Assembly (NCBI GenBank): GCA_913046825.1
Contig: CAJWTF010000011.1
Span: 1 to 47,868, forward strand
DNA length: 47,868 bases
DNA from: an uncultured Rickettsiales bacterium
GTDB taxonomy: Bacteria; Pseudomonadota; Alphaproteobacteria; UBA8366
Direction: 5' to 3'
The stretch's first letter is position 1, and every line of letters begins with the position of its first letter. This document shows, in pieces, positions 7,679 through 16,353 of this stretch. A model generated the notes under the pieces. It worked only from the letters and a program-made list of their open reading frames with translations. It did not search any database and had not been told where the DNA came from. The position numbers and the translations under genes are program-made.

Positions 7679-8560
7679 ATGATTAAATACAAACATATCT
7701 CGGTCACCCCGCTGACGCCCGCCGTCGGCGCGGAGATCGGCCATGTTAATATCGCGGCCGGCGTTGATGACGAGACGATCCGGGAAGTTCATACCGCCCT
7801 GATGGATCACGGTGTCGTCTTCTTTCGCGACCAGGACCTTACGGCCACTCAGCAGCGTGACTTCGCGGGCCGCTTCGGGCGTCTGCGCAAGGCCAAACGC
7901 TCCGCCTTTTTGGTTGAGGAGGGCGTGCCGGAAATGCACGTGTTGATCAATGACGAGGACCGGCCGCCCAACGTCAACCATTTCCATTCCGATGGAATCT
8001 TTCGAGCAAAGCCGGAATTCGCCTCGATCCTGCGCTCGGTTGAATGCCCGCAAGCGGGCGGCGACACCATCTTCGTTGGCATGCAAGCGGCCTATGAGGC
8101 CTTGTCGACGGATATGAAAACTTATCTTGCGGACAAGGATGCCGTGAACGATTTCATGAAACTGCATGGCAGCCCGAAAAAGGCGCGGAGTTGGGAAGGC
8201 GATAATTTCGAGCGCATGGATGCGTCCCGTCGCGCCAACCCGCCGGTCGCTCACCCCATGGTGAAAATCCATCCGGTGACGGGCCGCAAGAGCCTCTACA
8301 TTTCGGAAAGTTTTACCGCGAGTGTACTCGGACTCGGTGACGACGAAAGCCGGGGGCTGCTCGAACTGTTGAACCGCCATTGCGCGCGTCCGGAATTCCA
8401 ATGCCGCTTCCATTGGCGGCCGAATTCCATGGCGCTTTGGGACAACCGCGCGACCATGCACTACGCCGTCGCGGATTATTGGCCAGAACGCCGATTGATG
8501 AACCGTGTGACAATTGAAACTGACGAGGTCGGCGTGGAGAAAGCGGTGGTGGCGGAATAG
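7679..8560 (+). CDS. TauD/TfdA-family Fe(II)/2-oxoglutarate dioxygenase
   Basis: 293 residues from ATG 7679 (a start 14 codons earlier is possible; neither has a strong ribosome site). Iron ligands: H103-x-D105 in FHSDG and distal H261 in ATMHYAV; the 2-oxoglutarate-binding Arg is in RRLMNR near 272. The GGDTIFVGMQAAYEAL segment is typical of TauD enzymes. The family hydroxylates taurine, other sulfonates, phenoxyacetates, carnitine precursors and the like; the substrate is not deducible. It stands alone between the arsenic permease and the convergent msrP gene. Confidence 0.88.
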   Translation: MIKYKHISVTPLTPAVGAEIGHVNIAAGVDDETIREVHTALMDHGVVFFRDQDLTATQQRDFAGRFGRLRKAKRSAFLVEEGVPEMHVLINDEDRPPNVNHFHSDGIFRAKPEFASILRSVECPQAGGDTIFVGMQAAYEALSTDMKTYLADKDAVNDFMKLHGSPKKARSWEGDNFERMDASRRANPPVAHPMVKIHPVTGRKSLYISESFTASVLGLGDDESRGLLELLNRHCARPEFQCRFHWRPNSMALWDNRATMHYAVADYWPERRLMNRVTIETDEVGVEKAVVAE

Positions 8561-8650
8561 CGAGGTCGCCCTTCAAGACGCTCCCAATAAGTGTGGCCGT
8601 GCTTCTGTATTGTGACCCCTGGACTGAGATCGGTCGATCCTCCCAACACT

Positions 8651-8662
8651 GTCATTCCCGGG
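8651..8662. repeat. GTCATTCCCGGG core of an interspersed intergenic repeat
   Basis: GTCATTCCCGGG occurs in the 158-base gap between convergent genes. The reverse complement of a related core (CCCCGGAATGAC) occurs in the glcD-glcE gap at 25717-25728. Such cores are typical of dispersed palindromic repeats in alphaproteobacteria. Here only one arm is clear. The rest of the gap shows no gene. Confidence 0.35.
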
Positions 8663-8718
8663 CACCTCGTGAACCATGAATGAGGACTGAGCGCGTGCTC
8701 ACCTATCGGCGGGACCGT

Positions 8719-9708
8719 CTAACGGAAAAGGCGGTCGCCGAGCTCCTTTTCCATACCTGCGTATAGCCCGGCAACCTGCTCGGCGTAGCCGTTATAGGGT
8801 AGTGTTATCACGCGTTTGCTGCCGCCACCGAGGATACGCTCGCTCGCTTGGGTCCACCGGGGATGGTCGACCTTCGGGTTCACATTGGCCCAAAATCCGT
8901 ACTCCTTGGCCTGGATGACTTCCCAAAAGCTTTTCGGTTGCTTGTCGGTAAACGTGAACTTGACCAACGACTTGATGTTCTTAAAGCCGTATTTCCACGG
9001 CACGGCGAGGCGCAAGGGTGCTCCGTTTTGGCGCGGAATCGGCTTGCCGTACATACCCGTGGCGATGAAGGCAAGTTCGTTCGTGGCCTCCGCGATCGTC
9101 AGGCCTTCCGTATAGGGCCAGGGATACCAGAACTGTTTGAGCCCCGGCATAGTTTCCTTCTGTTCCGCCGTTTGCATGACGACATATTTAGCGCTGGACA
9201 GCGGTTTGGCGAAGTCTATCAGTTCCTTCATCGGAAAGCCGCTCCACGGCACCGCCATCGACCAGGCTTCGACGCAGCGGAAGCGGTAGAGCCGTTCTTC
9301 CAACGGCATTTGCCGGATCAAGGTATCGAAATCGACGGTCATTTCCTTCTCGATCATGCCGTCGAATTCGATCGTCCAGGGTCGGATTTTTAATTTCTGC
9401 GCAGTTTTAGCGATCCGTTTGTGACTGCCGAATTCATAGAAATTGTTATAGGTGATGGCGTGCGCTTCTTCGGTCAGGCTACGCGGCTCGATGGTGTATT
9501 TCTCGTTTCGCTCTACTGGGTAAAGGTCTGCCGTCGGATCGTCGCCTGCCGCGGCCCAGCCCAAGCCCGCCATGCCGCCGGCACCCGCGAGAAGGGCGGG
9601 ACCCGCGGCAATGGCTTTACAAAGACGGCGGCGGTCCAAGAAGACGCTTTCGTCCGTCGCCGCTGATTCCGGAATTTCCCACAGTCGCTTTACACGTGTT
9701 AGCATCAT
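8719..9708 (-). CDS. msrP: Protein-methionine-sulfoxide reductase catalytic subunit MsrP (YedY-type molybdoenzyme)
   Basis: 329 residues. An N-terminal twin-arginine signal (DRRRLCK followed by a hydrophobic Ala/Gly stretch) indicates folded export to the periplasm. The molybdopterin-ligating Cys is C145 in YRFRCVEAWS, followed by PWSGFPM; GAPLRLAVPWKYGFK near residue 240 is another family hallmark. MsrP reduces methionine sulfoxide in periplasmic proteins, taking electrons from the haem membrane protein MsrQ. msrQ is not adjacent and not in the window. ATG at 9708 (or 9705) is chosen for the upstream AAAGGG; longer readings would overlap the next gene's promoter side. Its neighbour upstream is an unrelated hydratase. 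Confidence 0.9.
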   Translation of the reverse strand: MMLTRVKRLWEIPESAATDESVFLDRRRLCKAIAAGPALLAGAGGMAGLGWAAAGDDPTADLYPVERNEKYTIEPRSLTEEAHAITYNNFYEFGSHKRIAKTAQKLKIRPWTIEFDGMIEKEMTVDFDTLIRQMPLEERLYRFRCVEAWSMAVPWSGFPMKELIDFAKPLSSAKYVVMQTAEQKETMPGLKQFWYPWPYTEGLTIAEATNELAFIATGMYGKPIPRQNGAPLRLAVPWKYGFKNIKSLVKFTFTDKQPKSFWEVIQAKEYGFWANVNPKVDHPRWTQASERILGGGSKRVITLPYNGYAEQVAGLYAGMEKELGDRLFR

Positions 9709-9796
9709 CCGACCCTTTGGCATATAAAAATGTTTGTAAAAACCTACGCGGTTCCGTCGCGCCCGCAAAGTCAAGCTCCCGCGAGGGAAAGTGAGG

Positions 9797-10573
9797 TCAG
9801 CTAAAGCTGACCTCGACCGTGCCAAGCGACCCGAAATCGCCCTTCACCGTGCCGCTTGCCGGGACGGGGAGCATCTCGGCGGCGCTGCCGCTGGAGACCC
9901 AATCGCCGGCTTTCAGGCTATGGCCGCGTGTCTTCAGGTGATTGGCGAGCCAGGTAATCGAGCCGACAGGATTGCCGGCCATCACATTTTGCCCGGTGCC
10001 AACGGCTTTTTCCTCGCCGTTGATGATCTGGCGGACCAGGTGGTTGGCGTAGTCGATGCTCTCCCAATCTTCCGTCCCCGCGCCATAGGCGAAAGCGCCG
10101 TTGCCGCCGTGATCGACGATGATGGCAAGGCCACTCATCGGTATCGCGCCGGAGAGGCGGCGATTGACGATCTCGATTGCTGGATGGACGGAACCGATCA
10201 CCGCTTTGATGTCGTCATCTCTATAGTCGTCATCTTTCGCGGGAAGGTCGGCTTTGAGACGGAAGGCGAACTCGCACTCGCTGATGCGCAACCCCGGATC
10301 GGGCATGTCCATTTTGGCCGGGTTCTCAAGAACGTAGGAGGCGAAGATCGGACCCGCCCCCGGGCCATCGACGCCCATTTTCTCTTGCCCTGGTTTATTG
10401 GTAAAAGCGACTTTCCAGCCGGCCACCGCATCGCCCATTCCTGTGACGATACCGTCCTGAATGGCGTAGGCTTCGTCCATATTCTGGGGCATGCCGCCCG
10501 GCAGTTCGTCCATGACGCGGCATTCTTTGCGCGCGGCTACAAGCGCGGCTGCCGCCGCTGAAACATCGGTCAT
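9797..10573 (-). CDS. 2-keto-4-pentenoate hydratase-like protein (MhpD/FAH superfamily)
   Basis: 258 residues, the usual length for MhpD-type hydratases. AGWKVAFTN near residue 50, a SECEFAFRL segment near 97 (acidic metal ligands) and the glycine-rich end SSGSAAEMLPVPASGTV match the 2-oxopent-4-enoate hydratase / oxalocrotonate decarboxylase group, which acts in meta-cleavage degradation of aromatics. No ring-cleavage dioxygenase is adjacent, so the pathway is unproven. AGGAG precedes the ATG. It ends 88 bases before the msrP start on the same strand. Confidence 0.82.
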   Translation of the reverse strand: MTDVSAAAAALVAARKECRVMDELPGGMPQNMDEAYAIQDGIVTGMGDAVAGWKVAFTNKPGQEKMGVDGPGAGPIFASYVLENPAKMDMPDPGLRISECEFAFRLKADLPAKDDDYRDDDIKAVIGSVHPAIEIVNRRLSGAIPMSGLAIIVDHGGNGAFAYGAGTEDWESIDYANHLVRQIINGEEKAVGTGQNVMAGNPVGSITWLANHLKTRGHSLKAGDWVSSGSAAEMLPVPASGTVKGDFGSLGTVEVSFS

Positions 10574-10608
10574 TAGGGTCTTCTCCTGTTCTGTATATTT
10601 GCTGACCG

Positions 10609-11260
10609 CTACTCAACTGCGGCCTTGTGCTGTTCGATCACATCATCCGCGGCTCTGCCAGTTAATTCCGCCATATGATCGAACGACCACTCGAATGAGC
10701 CGATCCCCATGGTTTGCGAGCGCAGATCGATGGTGAGATCATGGAGTTCCGATTGCGGAATATTGGCTCCACTTCGTCCCAATCGGTCCAGCTCTCCTTG
10801 GCCTGGAAGCCCAATATTTGCCCGCGCCGTTTGGTGATGATGCTTTGCGCGTTAGAGGTATACTGGTTTGGGATGGCGATATTCACGTCGCAGATCGGCT
10901 CCAGCAATACCGGACCGCAATTTGGCAAAGTATCCTTCATCGCCACTATACCGGCACGCCGGAACGCCATGTCGGAGCTGTCAACTGCGTGGTGCTGTCC
11001 GTCGAACAGATTGACCACAGGAAAACCGAGCAGGACTTCCGTGCAGTATTCCTTCACACCCGCCTCGACCGCTGGGATATACTGGTGTGGCACCATTCCG
11101 CCTGAAATCAATTGTGAGAATTCGAAGCCACTGCCGCGCGGCTGCGGTTTGATATCCAGATGCACGTCAGTACCTTCGCCGTGTCCGCCAGATTGTTTCT
11201 TATGCCGGGCGTGTTGCTGGATTGCTTTCTTGATTGTCTCCTTATAGGAGGTGCACTCGG
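10609..11260 (-). pseudogene. C-terminal remnant of an elongation factor G paralogue
   Basis: On the minus strand the translation reads KETIKKAIQQHARHKKQSGG, then DIKPQPRGSGFEFSQLISGG and SNAQSIITKRRGQILGF, the domain IV/V region of EF-G-like GTPases. The GTPase domain (the first ~450 residues) is missing. Inside, the segment between VVN and DGQHHAVDSSDMAF is shortened, and near 10760 the frame shifts: the proper ending ELHDLTIDLRSQTMGIGSF continues in another frame to TAG at 10609-10611. It is a dead fragment of a non-essential EF-G paralogue; a normal fusA must lie elsewhere. The upstream boundary near 11260 is approximate. Confidence 0.75.
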
Positions 11261-11286
11261 ATGCAAGAATTAAAAAGGGCGCCGGA

Positions 11287-12204
11287 TTAGGCTCCGTCTT
11301 TGTAGGGTTTGAGCACGGCGTAGAATGCGTCATGGGTTGGTGTCGGAACGCCGACCTCACGACCGAAGCGGCAGACGGCGCCGGAAATCCAATCGAGTTC
11401 CATCCGCTTGCCGCCGTTCAGGTCATGGACCATAGAGGCGACCATCGGGGCCGGAAAGTCGTCGATGCCTTTCAGCTCCTGCGCAATGGCATGGTCCGGC
11501 AAGGGAACGCCTTTGGCACGCGCGACGGCGACAGCCTCGTGGATCGAGGCTTCGATCACCCGGCGGATATCCGGATCGCCGCGCAATTCGCCGATCGGCT
11601 TTCGAGTCGTCGACGTGATACCCGCCATGGTGCAAATGCGGACGAACTTCATCCACACGGCAATATCGATCTTGTCGGAAAAGTTCGGGTTCAGTCCGGC
11701 GCGGTCGCAGGCGTCCTTGAGGCGTTGGCCGCGTTCCGACATCGAGCCGTCCGCTTCGCCGAAGGAAAACGATGCGAACTTGCCGGTCTGGCGGATCAAC
11801 CCCGGCTCGGCGATTACGGCGGAGATATAGCTGGTGCCGTTCAACACTTTCTTCTTGTCGTGGATGCGTGCGAGTGTCTCAGCGCATTCGACGCCGTTCT
11901 GCAGTGCGACGAATGTGGTGTTGGGGCCGACCATCGGTGCAGCGAATTTCGCTGATTCTTCCGTCTGAAAGAGCTTGACCGCGAACAGGATGAAATCGAC
12001 CGAGCCGACCTCTGATGGGTCGTCCGTCGCCTGGGCATTTTGGATACAAGCGTCGCCGTTCTCGCTCTCGATCCGGAGTCCTTTTTCGCGGATCGCCGAG
12101 AGATGCGCCCCACGCGCGATAAAGGCGACGTTTTCGCCTGCTTCCGCGAGCCGTGCCCCAAAGTAACCGCCGACGGCGCCCGCGCCGAGAATCCCGAATT
12201 TCAT
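11287..12204 (-). CDS. Ketopantoate reductase-like NADP-dependent dehydrogenase (PanE/ApbA family)
   Basis: 305 residues. The N-terminal GAGAVGGYFGARLAEAG (residues 7-23) is the nucleotide-binding loop; VALQNGVE near 105 and the conserved Lys in WMKFVRICTMAGITSTTR near 185 are characteristic. The C-terminal DLNGGKRMELDWISGAVCRF carries the N/E/S residues of the PanE active site. The reaction in true PanE is NADPH reduction of 2-dehydropantoate to pantoate for CoA synthesis; several paralogues in catabolic regions act on other 2-oxoacids, and this context does not decide. GGAGC precedes the ATG. It is 54 bases after a HAD phosphatase gene on the same strand. Confidence 0.85.
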   Translation of the reverse strand: MKFGILGAGAVGGYFGARLAEAGENVAFIARGAHLSAIREKGLRIESENGDACIQNAQATDDPSEVGSVDFILFAVKLFQTEESAKFAAPMVGPNTTFVALQNGVECAETLARIHDKKKVLNGTSYISAVIAEPGLIRQTGKFASFSFGEADGSMSERGQRLKDACDRAGLNPNFSDKIDIAVWMKFVRICTMAGITSTTRKPIGELRGDPDIRRVIEASIHEAVAVARAKGVPLPDHAIAQELKGIDDFPAPMVASMVHDLNGGKRMELDWISGAVCRFGREVGVPTPTHDAFYAVLKPYKDGA

Positions 12205-12258
12205 GACTTGCTCCGAATTAATTGCTGAACGCGGAATGTGGGCATTTTGGACGAAATG

Positions 12259-12915
12259 TCAAAGGGCGGCGCTGAGATATTTCATATGGGACACGACGCG
12301 TTCGGCACCTTCCGCCAGCAGCCCCTCGCCGTGACCGGGCAAGCAATGGCCACCACCGGTAAACCCGATGGCCCGCATCCCCGCCGCGACGGCGGCTTGC
12401 ACGCCCTTGGCGCTGTCCTCTATGACGACGCAGGTTACGGGATCAACACCGAGGGCGTCCGCCGCGAAAAGAAATAGATCGGGCGCTGGTTTACCGCGCT
12501 CGACCTGATGGGATGAGTAGACGTGTTCTCCAAAGAATTGGATCAAGTCAGCGTGTGTAAGCTTTTGTCGCAACCCGGTGGGGGATGACCCCGATGCAAC
12601 GGCCATTGGTGCGGAGACGGCCTGGAGGGCCGCGTGAACGCCGGGTATGACTTCAAGTCGTGTGGAGAAGGCCTCTTTATAGCGCGCGCCGACGCGTTCG
12701 GGGAATCCTTCGGGGAGCGCTTCTCTGAACTTTGCCTGGTAGTCGTTGCCGATCTCGCGAAAGAACTCCGTCGACGTCGTACCCAGATGGCGTTTCTGAT
12801 AGGCTTCAACATCGAATTCCAGCCCGATTTCCTTGAGGCTGATGAGCTCGATCTCCAGCGCTAGAACCTCGCTGTCCACGAGTACGCCGTCGCAATCGAA
12901 TATGATCGCCGTCAT
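12259..12915 (-). CDS. HAD-family phosphatase (subfamily IA)
   Basis: 218 residues. Motif I is DCDGVLVDSE (nucleophile Asp8), motif II is in AVASGSS near 106, the motif III Lys is in RGKPAPDLFL near 142 and the motif IV acids are in VVIEDSAKG near 166. The helical cap between residues 18 and 80 places it with phosphoglycolate phosphatase / beta-phosphoglucomutase-like enzymes. A role in removing 2-phosphoglycolate would fit the glcDEF genes further along but is speculation. GGGAAG precedes the ATG. Confidence 0.87.
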   Translation of the reverse strand: MTAIIFDCDGVLVDSEVLALEIELISLKEIGLEFDVEAYQKRHLGTTSTEFFREIGNDYQAKFREALPEGFPERVGARYKEAFSTRLEVIPGVHAALQAVSAPMAVASGSSPTGLRQKLTHADLIQFFGEHVYSSHQVERGKPAPDLFLFAADALGVDPVTCVVIEDSAKGVQAAVAAGMRAIGFTGGGHCLPGHGEGLLAEGAERVVSHMKYLSAAL

Positions 12916-12949
12916 TTCTGTCTTCCCGCTTATCGTTACTGCGGAGATA

Positions 12950-13480
12950 CTATTCGGAAGTGGACGGTTCGAAAAACACTCCGTTCGGCAACCGTAATCT
13001 GCGGGCGATGCTATTCACCAGCCGTGGCGGATCGTTTGGATCGTTCGGGGTCGTCTCCTTACTGGGCTCGAAGATGGAGAGGATCGGCGCACTGCCGCTC
13101 GGGTTGGTCCAGACATGCAGCTCCCAAAGTCTCGGGTACCAGATGGGGCACCTGCTGGCGGCGGTAAGGCTCGAAGTGAACTGCCCGCGTCGCCGGTTTG
13201 ATTGTCGGGGGCGTTGGCGAGGATCATATTGCCGTCATTCATATGGTATCCGGCTTCGTCTACGAACGACGCATTGGAGGGAACGCAGCCGAGAATCGGC
13301 GGTTCGTCGGGTCGTAGGCAGTCGCGTAGGCGACTCCGATAAAGGTTTAGGGATCGCTGTCGGAACGGCGATCCCGCATATCGGTCAAGTAGGCAGTGTT
13401 TGTCTCTCCGGGGCCTTGCATTCTGGACGCTTAGAACAGGAGCGTTGGCTCCGCCAGCACGGGGGTGTCGTTGAGACCTC
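12950..13480 (-). pseudogene. Unrecognised decayed gene, minus strand
   Basis: No single frame is open, but pieces in different minus-strand frames look protein-like and follow one another: GYHMNDGNMILANAPDNQTG around 13210-13260, AVHFEPYRRQQVPHLVPETL around 13120-13180, and WTNPSGSAPILSIFEPSKET, then PRLVNSIARRLRLPNGVFFE to TAG at 12950-12952. At least two frameshifts separate them. I do not recognise the family. The stretch 13481-13650 beyond it holds no convincing coding sequence. Confidence 0.4.
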
Positions 13481-13650
13481 ACGTGCCACCCGACTGAAGA
13501 GTAACGCCAAGTGTCGAAGCACTGAGTGCGACGAGGTGATCCTCAGCAATCAGCCGCAGCCGGCTAGACTGAAGGTCAGAAGCGCCAATATGGGAAACTC
13601 AAATGAAGGCGCCTTTCCGAACATCTCAAATCCATCACATCCGCTCCTTG

Positions 13651-15036
13651 TCAGATTTTTCGTTTGGCCGCGTTGTTCGTCGCCAACGAACTTGACGCCG
13701 ATATGTTGGTCGGAACCGGATCGCCGCGCACTGCTCGCGCAATGGCTGCGTCAAGCCGCCCGACGATATCGTCGAGTTCAGCCTCCGTGACCACGGTTGG
13801 TGGGCAAATACGGGCATAGTTTTTGACCACGATCATCACGAGACCTTCAGCGAGTGCATGGTAGCGGATGGCTTCACCCATTTCCGCGTCCGGTGTTTTC
13901 GACTTTCGGTCGGTCACAATATCCAACATGCGGTAGAGACCACGCCCCCGAATATCGCCGATGCATTCGTATTTATCGGTCAACACCGACAGGCGTTTCT
14001 TCAGATAAGCCCCTGCTTTGGCGGCGTGGTCCGCCAGATTATCCCGCAACACCACCTGCAACTGCTTCAACGCCACTGCGGCGGGCAGCGGGTCCTGCGG
14101 ATAAGTACCGGCCCACGGCAGGCCCATGGTGCCGCGTGTCTTCTCGGCGATTTCCGGTGTAGTGACCGCGCCGCAAAACGCGAACCCGGCCGACAAGCCC
14201 TTGCCGAAGGTGACGATATCCGGGACCACGCCGTAAGGCTCGAACCCCCAGAACGTTCCTAGGCGTGCGGGGGCCAGCTGGCATTCATCGAAGATCAATA
14301 ACGCATCCCATTGATCGGCGATTTTGCGGATGCCTTTCAGCCAACGCTCCGACGGTACGATCATGCCGCCGGGCACTGCGATCGGCTCCAGCATCAGTGC
14401 CGCGACTTCTTGCGAAGTCGTGTATTCGATCAACTCCTCCGTCATGCGGAGACTGATATTGTCCCACTCATCTGCGTCGTCGACGGGTGCGCGATAATAG
14501 AAGGCTGGGATTATGCAGTTCGACCGCGCCGGCATCGACAGCGGTCCAAGACCGCGTCGTCTGGCCCCGCCGACCGACGTCATCGATTCTGCCGCCAATG
14601 AGCCGCCGTGTAGCCCCCGCACCATCGAGACGACATCGAACCCGCCGGTTGCGCCCAAGGCCATACGCATGGCGATCTCGTTGGCCTCCGATCCGGTGAC
14701 CGCAAAATTTGTCATCTTGAGGTCACCCGGCAGGGTTGTTGCCAAGAGTTCAGCGAATTCAACCGCCCAGGGATTGGTGTACCAGGATGATTGATGTATG
14801 AAGCGGTCCGCCATATCGCGGATTGTCTCAGTGAGTTCCGGGTGAGAGTGGCCCAAGGTCAAACTCATCATGCCGGAGCTGAGATCGTAATAGACGTTAC
14901 CGTCCACATCATGTAGGCGCACGCCTTCGCCACGCTCGAAAATGATTCGCGGTTCGAACCGCCACCCGAGGACGTATTCCTCGTCGCGGGCCATCAGGTC
15001 CTTGTGTCGGTTTGAGAAATCGAATGTGTCATTCAT
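13651..15036 (-). CDS. Class III (PLP-dependent) aminotransferase
   Basis: 461 residues from the ATG at 15036, which has GGAGAG upstream; longer frames run without a ribosome site into the promoter of the divergent serine hydrolase. VTGSEANEIAMRMAL is the cofactor-phosphate region, LLIFDECQLAPARLGTFWGF contains the Asp that contacts the pyridine nitrogen, and IVTFGKGLSAGF holds the Schiff-base Lys. These are hallmarks of class III aminotransferases such as dialkylglycine decarboxylase, omega-amino acid transaminases and 4-aminobutyrate transaminase. The amino donor is unknown. It is probably cytosolic and monocistronic. Confidence 0.88.
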   Translation of the reverse strand: MNDTFDFSNRHKDLMARDEEYVLGWRFEPRIIFERGEGVRLHDVDGNVYYDLSSGMMSLTLGHSHPELTETIRDMADRFIHQSSWYTNPWAVEFAELLATTLPGDLKMTNFAVTGSEANEIAMRMALGATGGFDVVSMVRGLHGGSLAAESMTSVGGARRRGLGPLSMPARSNCIIPAFYYRAPVDDADEWDNISLRMTEELIEYTTSQEVAALMLEPIAVPGGMIVPSERWLKGIRKIADQWDALLIFDECQLAPARLGTFWGFEPYGVVPDIVTFGKGLSAGFAFCGAVTTPEIAEKTRGTMGLPWAGTYPQDPLPAAVALKQLQVVLRDNLADHAAKAGAYLKKRLSVLTDKYECIGDIRGRGLYRMLDIVTDRKSKTPDAEMGEAIRYHALAEGLVMIVVKNYARICPPTVVTEAELDDIVGRLDAAIARAVRGDPVPTNISASSSLATNNAAKRKI

Positions 15037-15142
15037 GATGAAACTCTCCACCGTCCGTTGTGTTTTTAGAAAGTGTAGGTTCGACAGGGCCTCCGCCCAA
15101 AGGATAAAATGCCATTGATTATACGCGCTCGGGGTTTCATGC

Positions 15143-16330
15143 ATGACGACAGCACAATTTAGCGAAGACGGTTTGGGCAGAATTGAACGGCATTTTGGCG
15201 AGTACATATCGAGTGGAAAGATCGCCGGATGCTCGATGATCCTATGGAGTGGCGGCGAGGAATGCTTCACGAGTTTCCAGGGAGTGCAGGATATAGAGAA
15301 CCCCACTCCCGTGAACCGGGAGACGATTTTTCGTATCTATTCAATGACCAAACCGGTGGCGAGCGTCGCCCTGATGATGCTGTGGGAGCGCGGTGAATTC
15401 GACCTCGACGATCCCCTCGCTCGGTTTATTCCGGCGTTTTCGGATATGACAGTGTATCACGAGGGAGGCGATCCAGAACCGGCGGCGGGAGCGATCACAA
15501 TCCGCCAACTCTTGAGCCATACCTCTGGCCTGATCCTGCCCGCATTCTCGGAACATCCGTTGCGAGACATTTATATTGATAACGGTGTCAACGGGTCGCG
15601 GAGCGAAGGGACGCTCGGCGATGTGATTGGACGGCTCGCCGAACTGCCATTGTTGTTCCATCCGGGCACGCGGTGGGAATACAGCATGGCGACCGATGTG
15701 GTTGGGCATTTGGTTGAAGTCATCCACGGTCGATCTTTTGATAGGTTCTTGCAGGAGGAAATTTTCAGCCCGCTCGGCATGGTTGACACCGGGTTTCATC
15801 TCCTGGCCGAGAAAATTCCGCGCTTTGCTGCAAACTATACCCGCGACGGTGGGGCACCCATCCGGTCGATCGATCGACCAGGCGATAGCCGTTTTCTGGC
15901 GGTGCCCGACTACAAATCTGGCAATGGCGGATTGTTGTCGACGATGGATGATTATCTCCGCTTTTGCTTGATGCTGCGGAACAAGGGTAATCTCGACGGC
16001 GCGCGTATCCTAAAGTCGGATACGGTAGAGCTCATGACCCGCAATCATCTCGACGGTGATATGGGGACCATGGGCGCGGTTGATTTTGGCGGCCTCGATT
16101 GGACGGGCATTGGATTTGGTCTGGGCTTTTCCGTCGTCGTCGATGCCGCCCAGGTCGGGCATGGCAATAACGGGATATACGGCTGGTCGGGAGCGGCCAG
16201 CACCTATTTCTGGATCGACCCTGTCGCTGACCTCATTGTGATTTTTTTTACCCAATTCATGCCGTCGCGTACCTACACCATCCGTAGTGACCTCCGCCCC
16301 TTGGTTTACCAGGCTATGGTTATAGACTAG
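15143..16330 (+). CDS. Serine hydrolase, beta-lactamase class C / EstB-like
   Basis: 395 residues without a signal peptide. The SxxK motif is SMTK near residue 68, LLSHTSGL near 122 is the usual following signature, and YSMATDV near 175 supplies the second-motif Tyr. HGNNGIYGWSGAASTYFWID near 335-354 gives the third, G-rich motif region. Lack of an export signal and the HTSGL motif favour a cytosolic esterase or amidase of the EstB/LACTB type rather than a drug-resistance beta-lactamase. It is divergent from the aminotransferase, 106 bases apart; the ribosome site is weak. Confidence 0.85.
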   Translation: MTTAQFSEDGLGRIERHFGEYISSGKIAGCSMILWSGGEECFTSFQGVQDIENPTPVNRETIFRIYSMTKPVASVALMMLWERGEFDLDDPLARFIPAFSDMTVYHEGGDPEPAAGAITIRQLLSHTSGLILPAFSEHPLRDIYIDNGVNGSRSEGTLGDVIGRLAELPLLFHPGTRWEYSMATDVVGHLVEVIHGRSFDRFLQEEIFSPLGMVDTGFHLLAEKIPRFAANYTRDGGAPIRSIDRPGDSRFLAVPDYKSGNGGLLSTMDDYLRFCLMLRNKGNLDGARILKSDTVELMTRNHLDGDMGTMGAVDFGGLDWTGIGFGLGFSVVVDAAQVGHGNNGIYGWSGAASTYFWIDPVADLIVIFFTQFMPSRTYTIRSDLRPLVYQAMVID

Positions 16331-16353
16331 CTAGGACACGCAGCGACGGGAGA

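Noticed and set aside
12960..13790. Long plus-strand open frame
   Set aside because: It is rich in Arg, Gly and Ser without motifs, has no ribosome site and runs opposite protein-like minus-strand fragments and the aminotransferase end.
15037..15306. Longer N-terminus of the class III aminotransferase
   Set aside because: It would overlap the divergent hydrolase gene, lacks a ribosome site and does not look like the family's N-terminus.
15143..16330. Drug-resistance class C beta-lactamase
   Set aside because: No export signal and an HTSGL-type second region point to a cytosolic esterase-like member.
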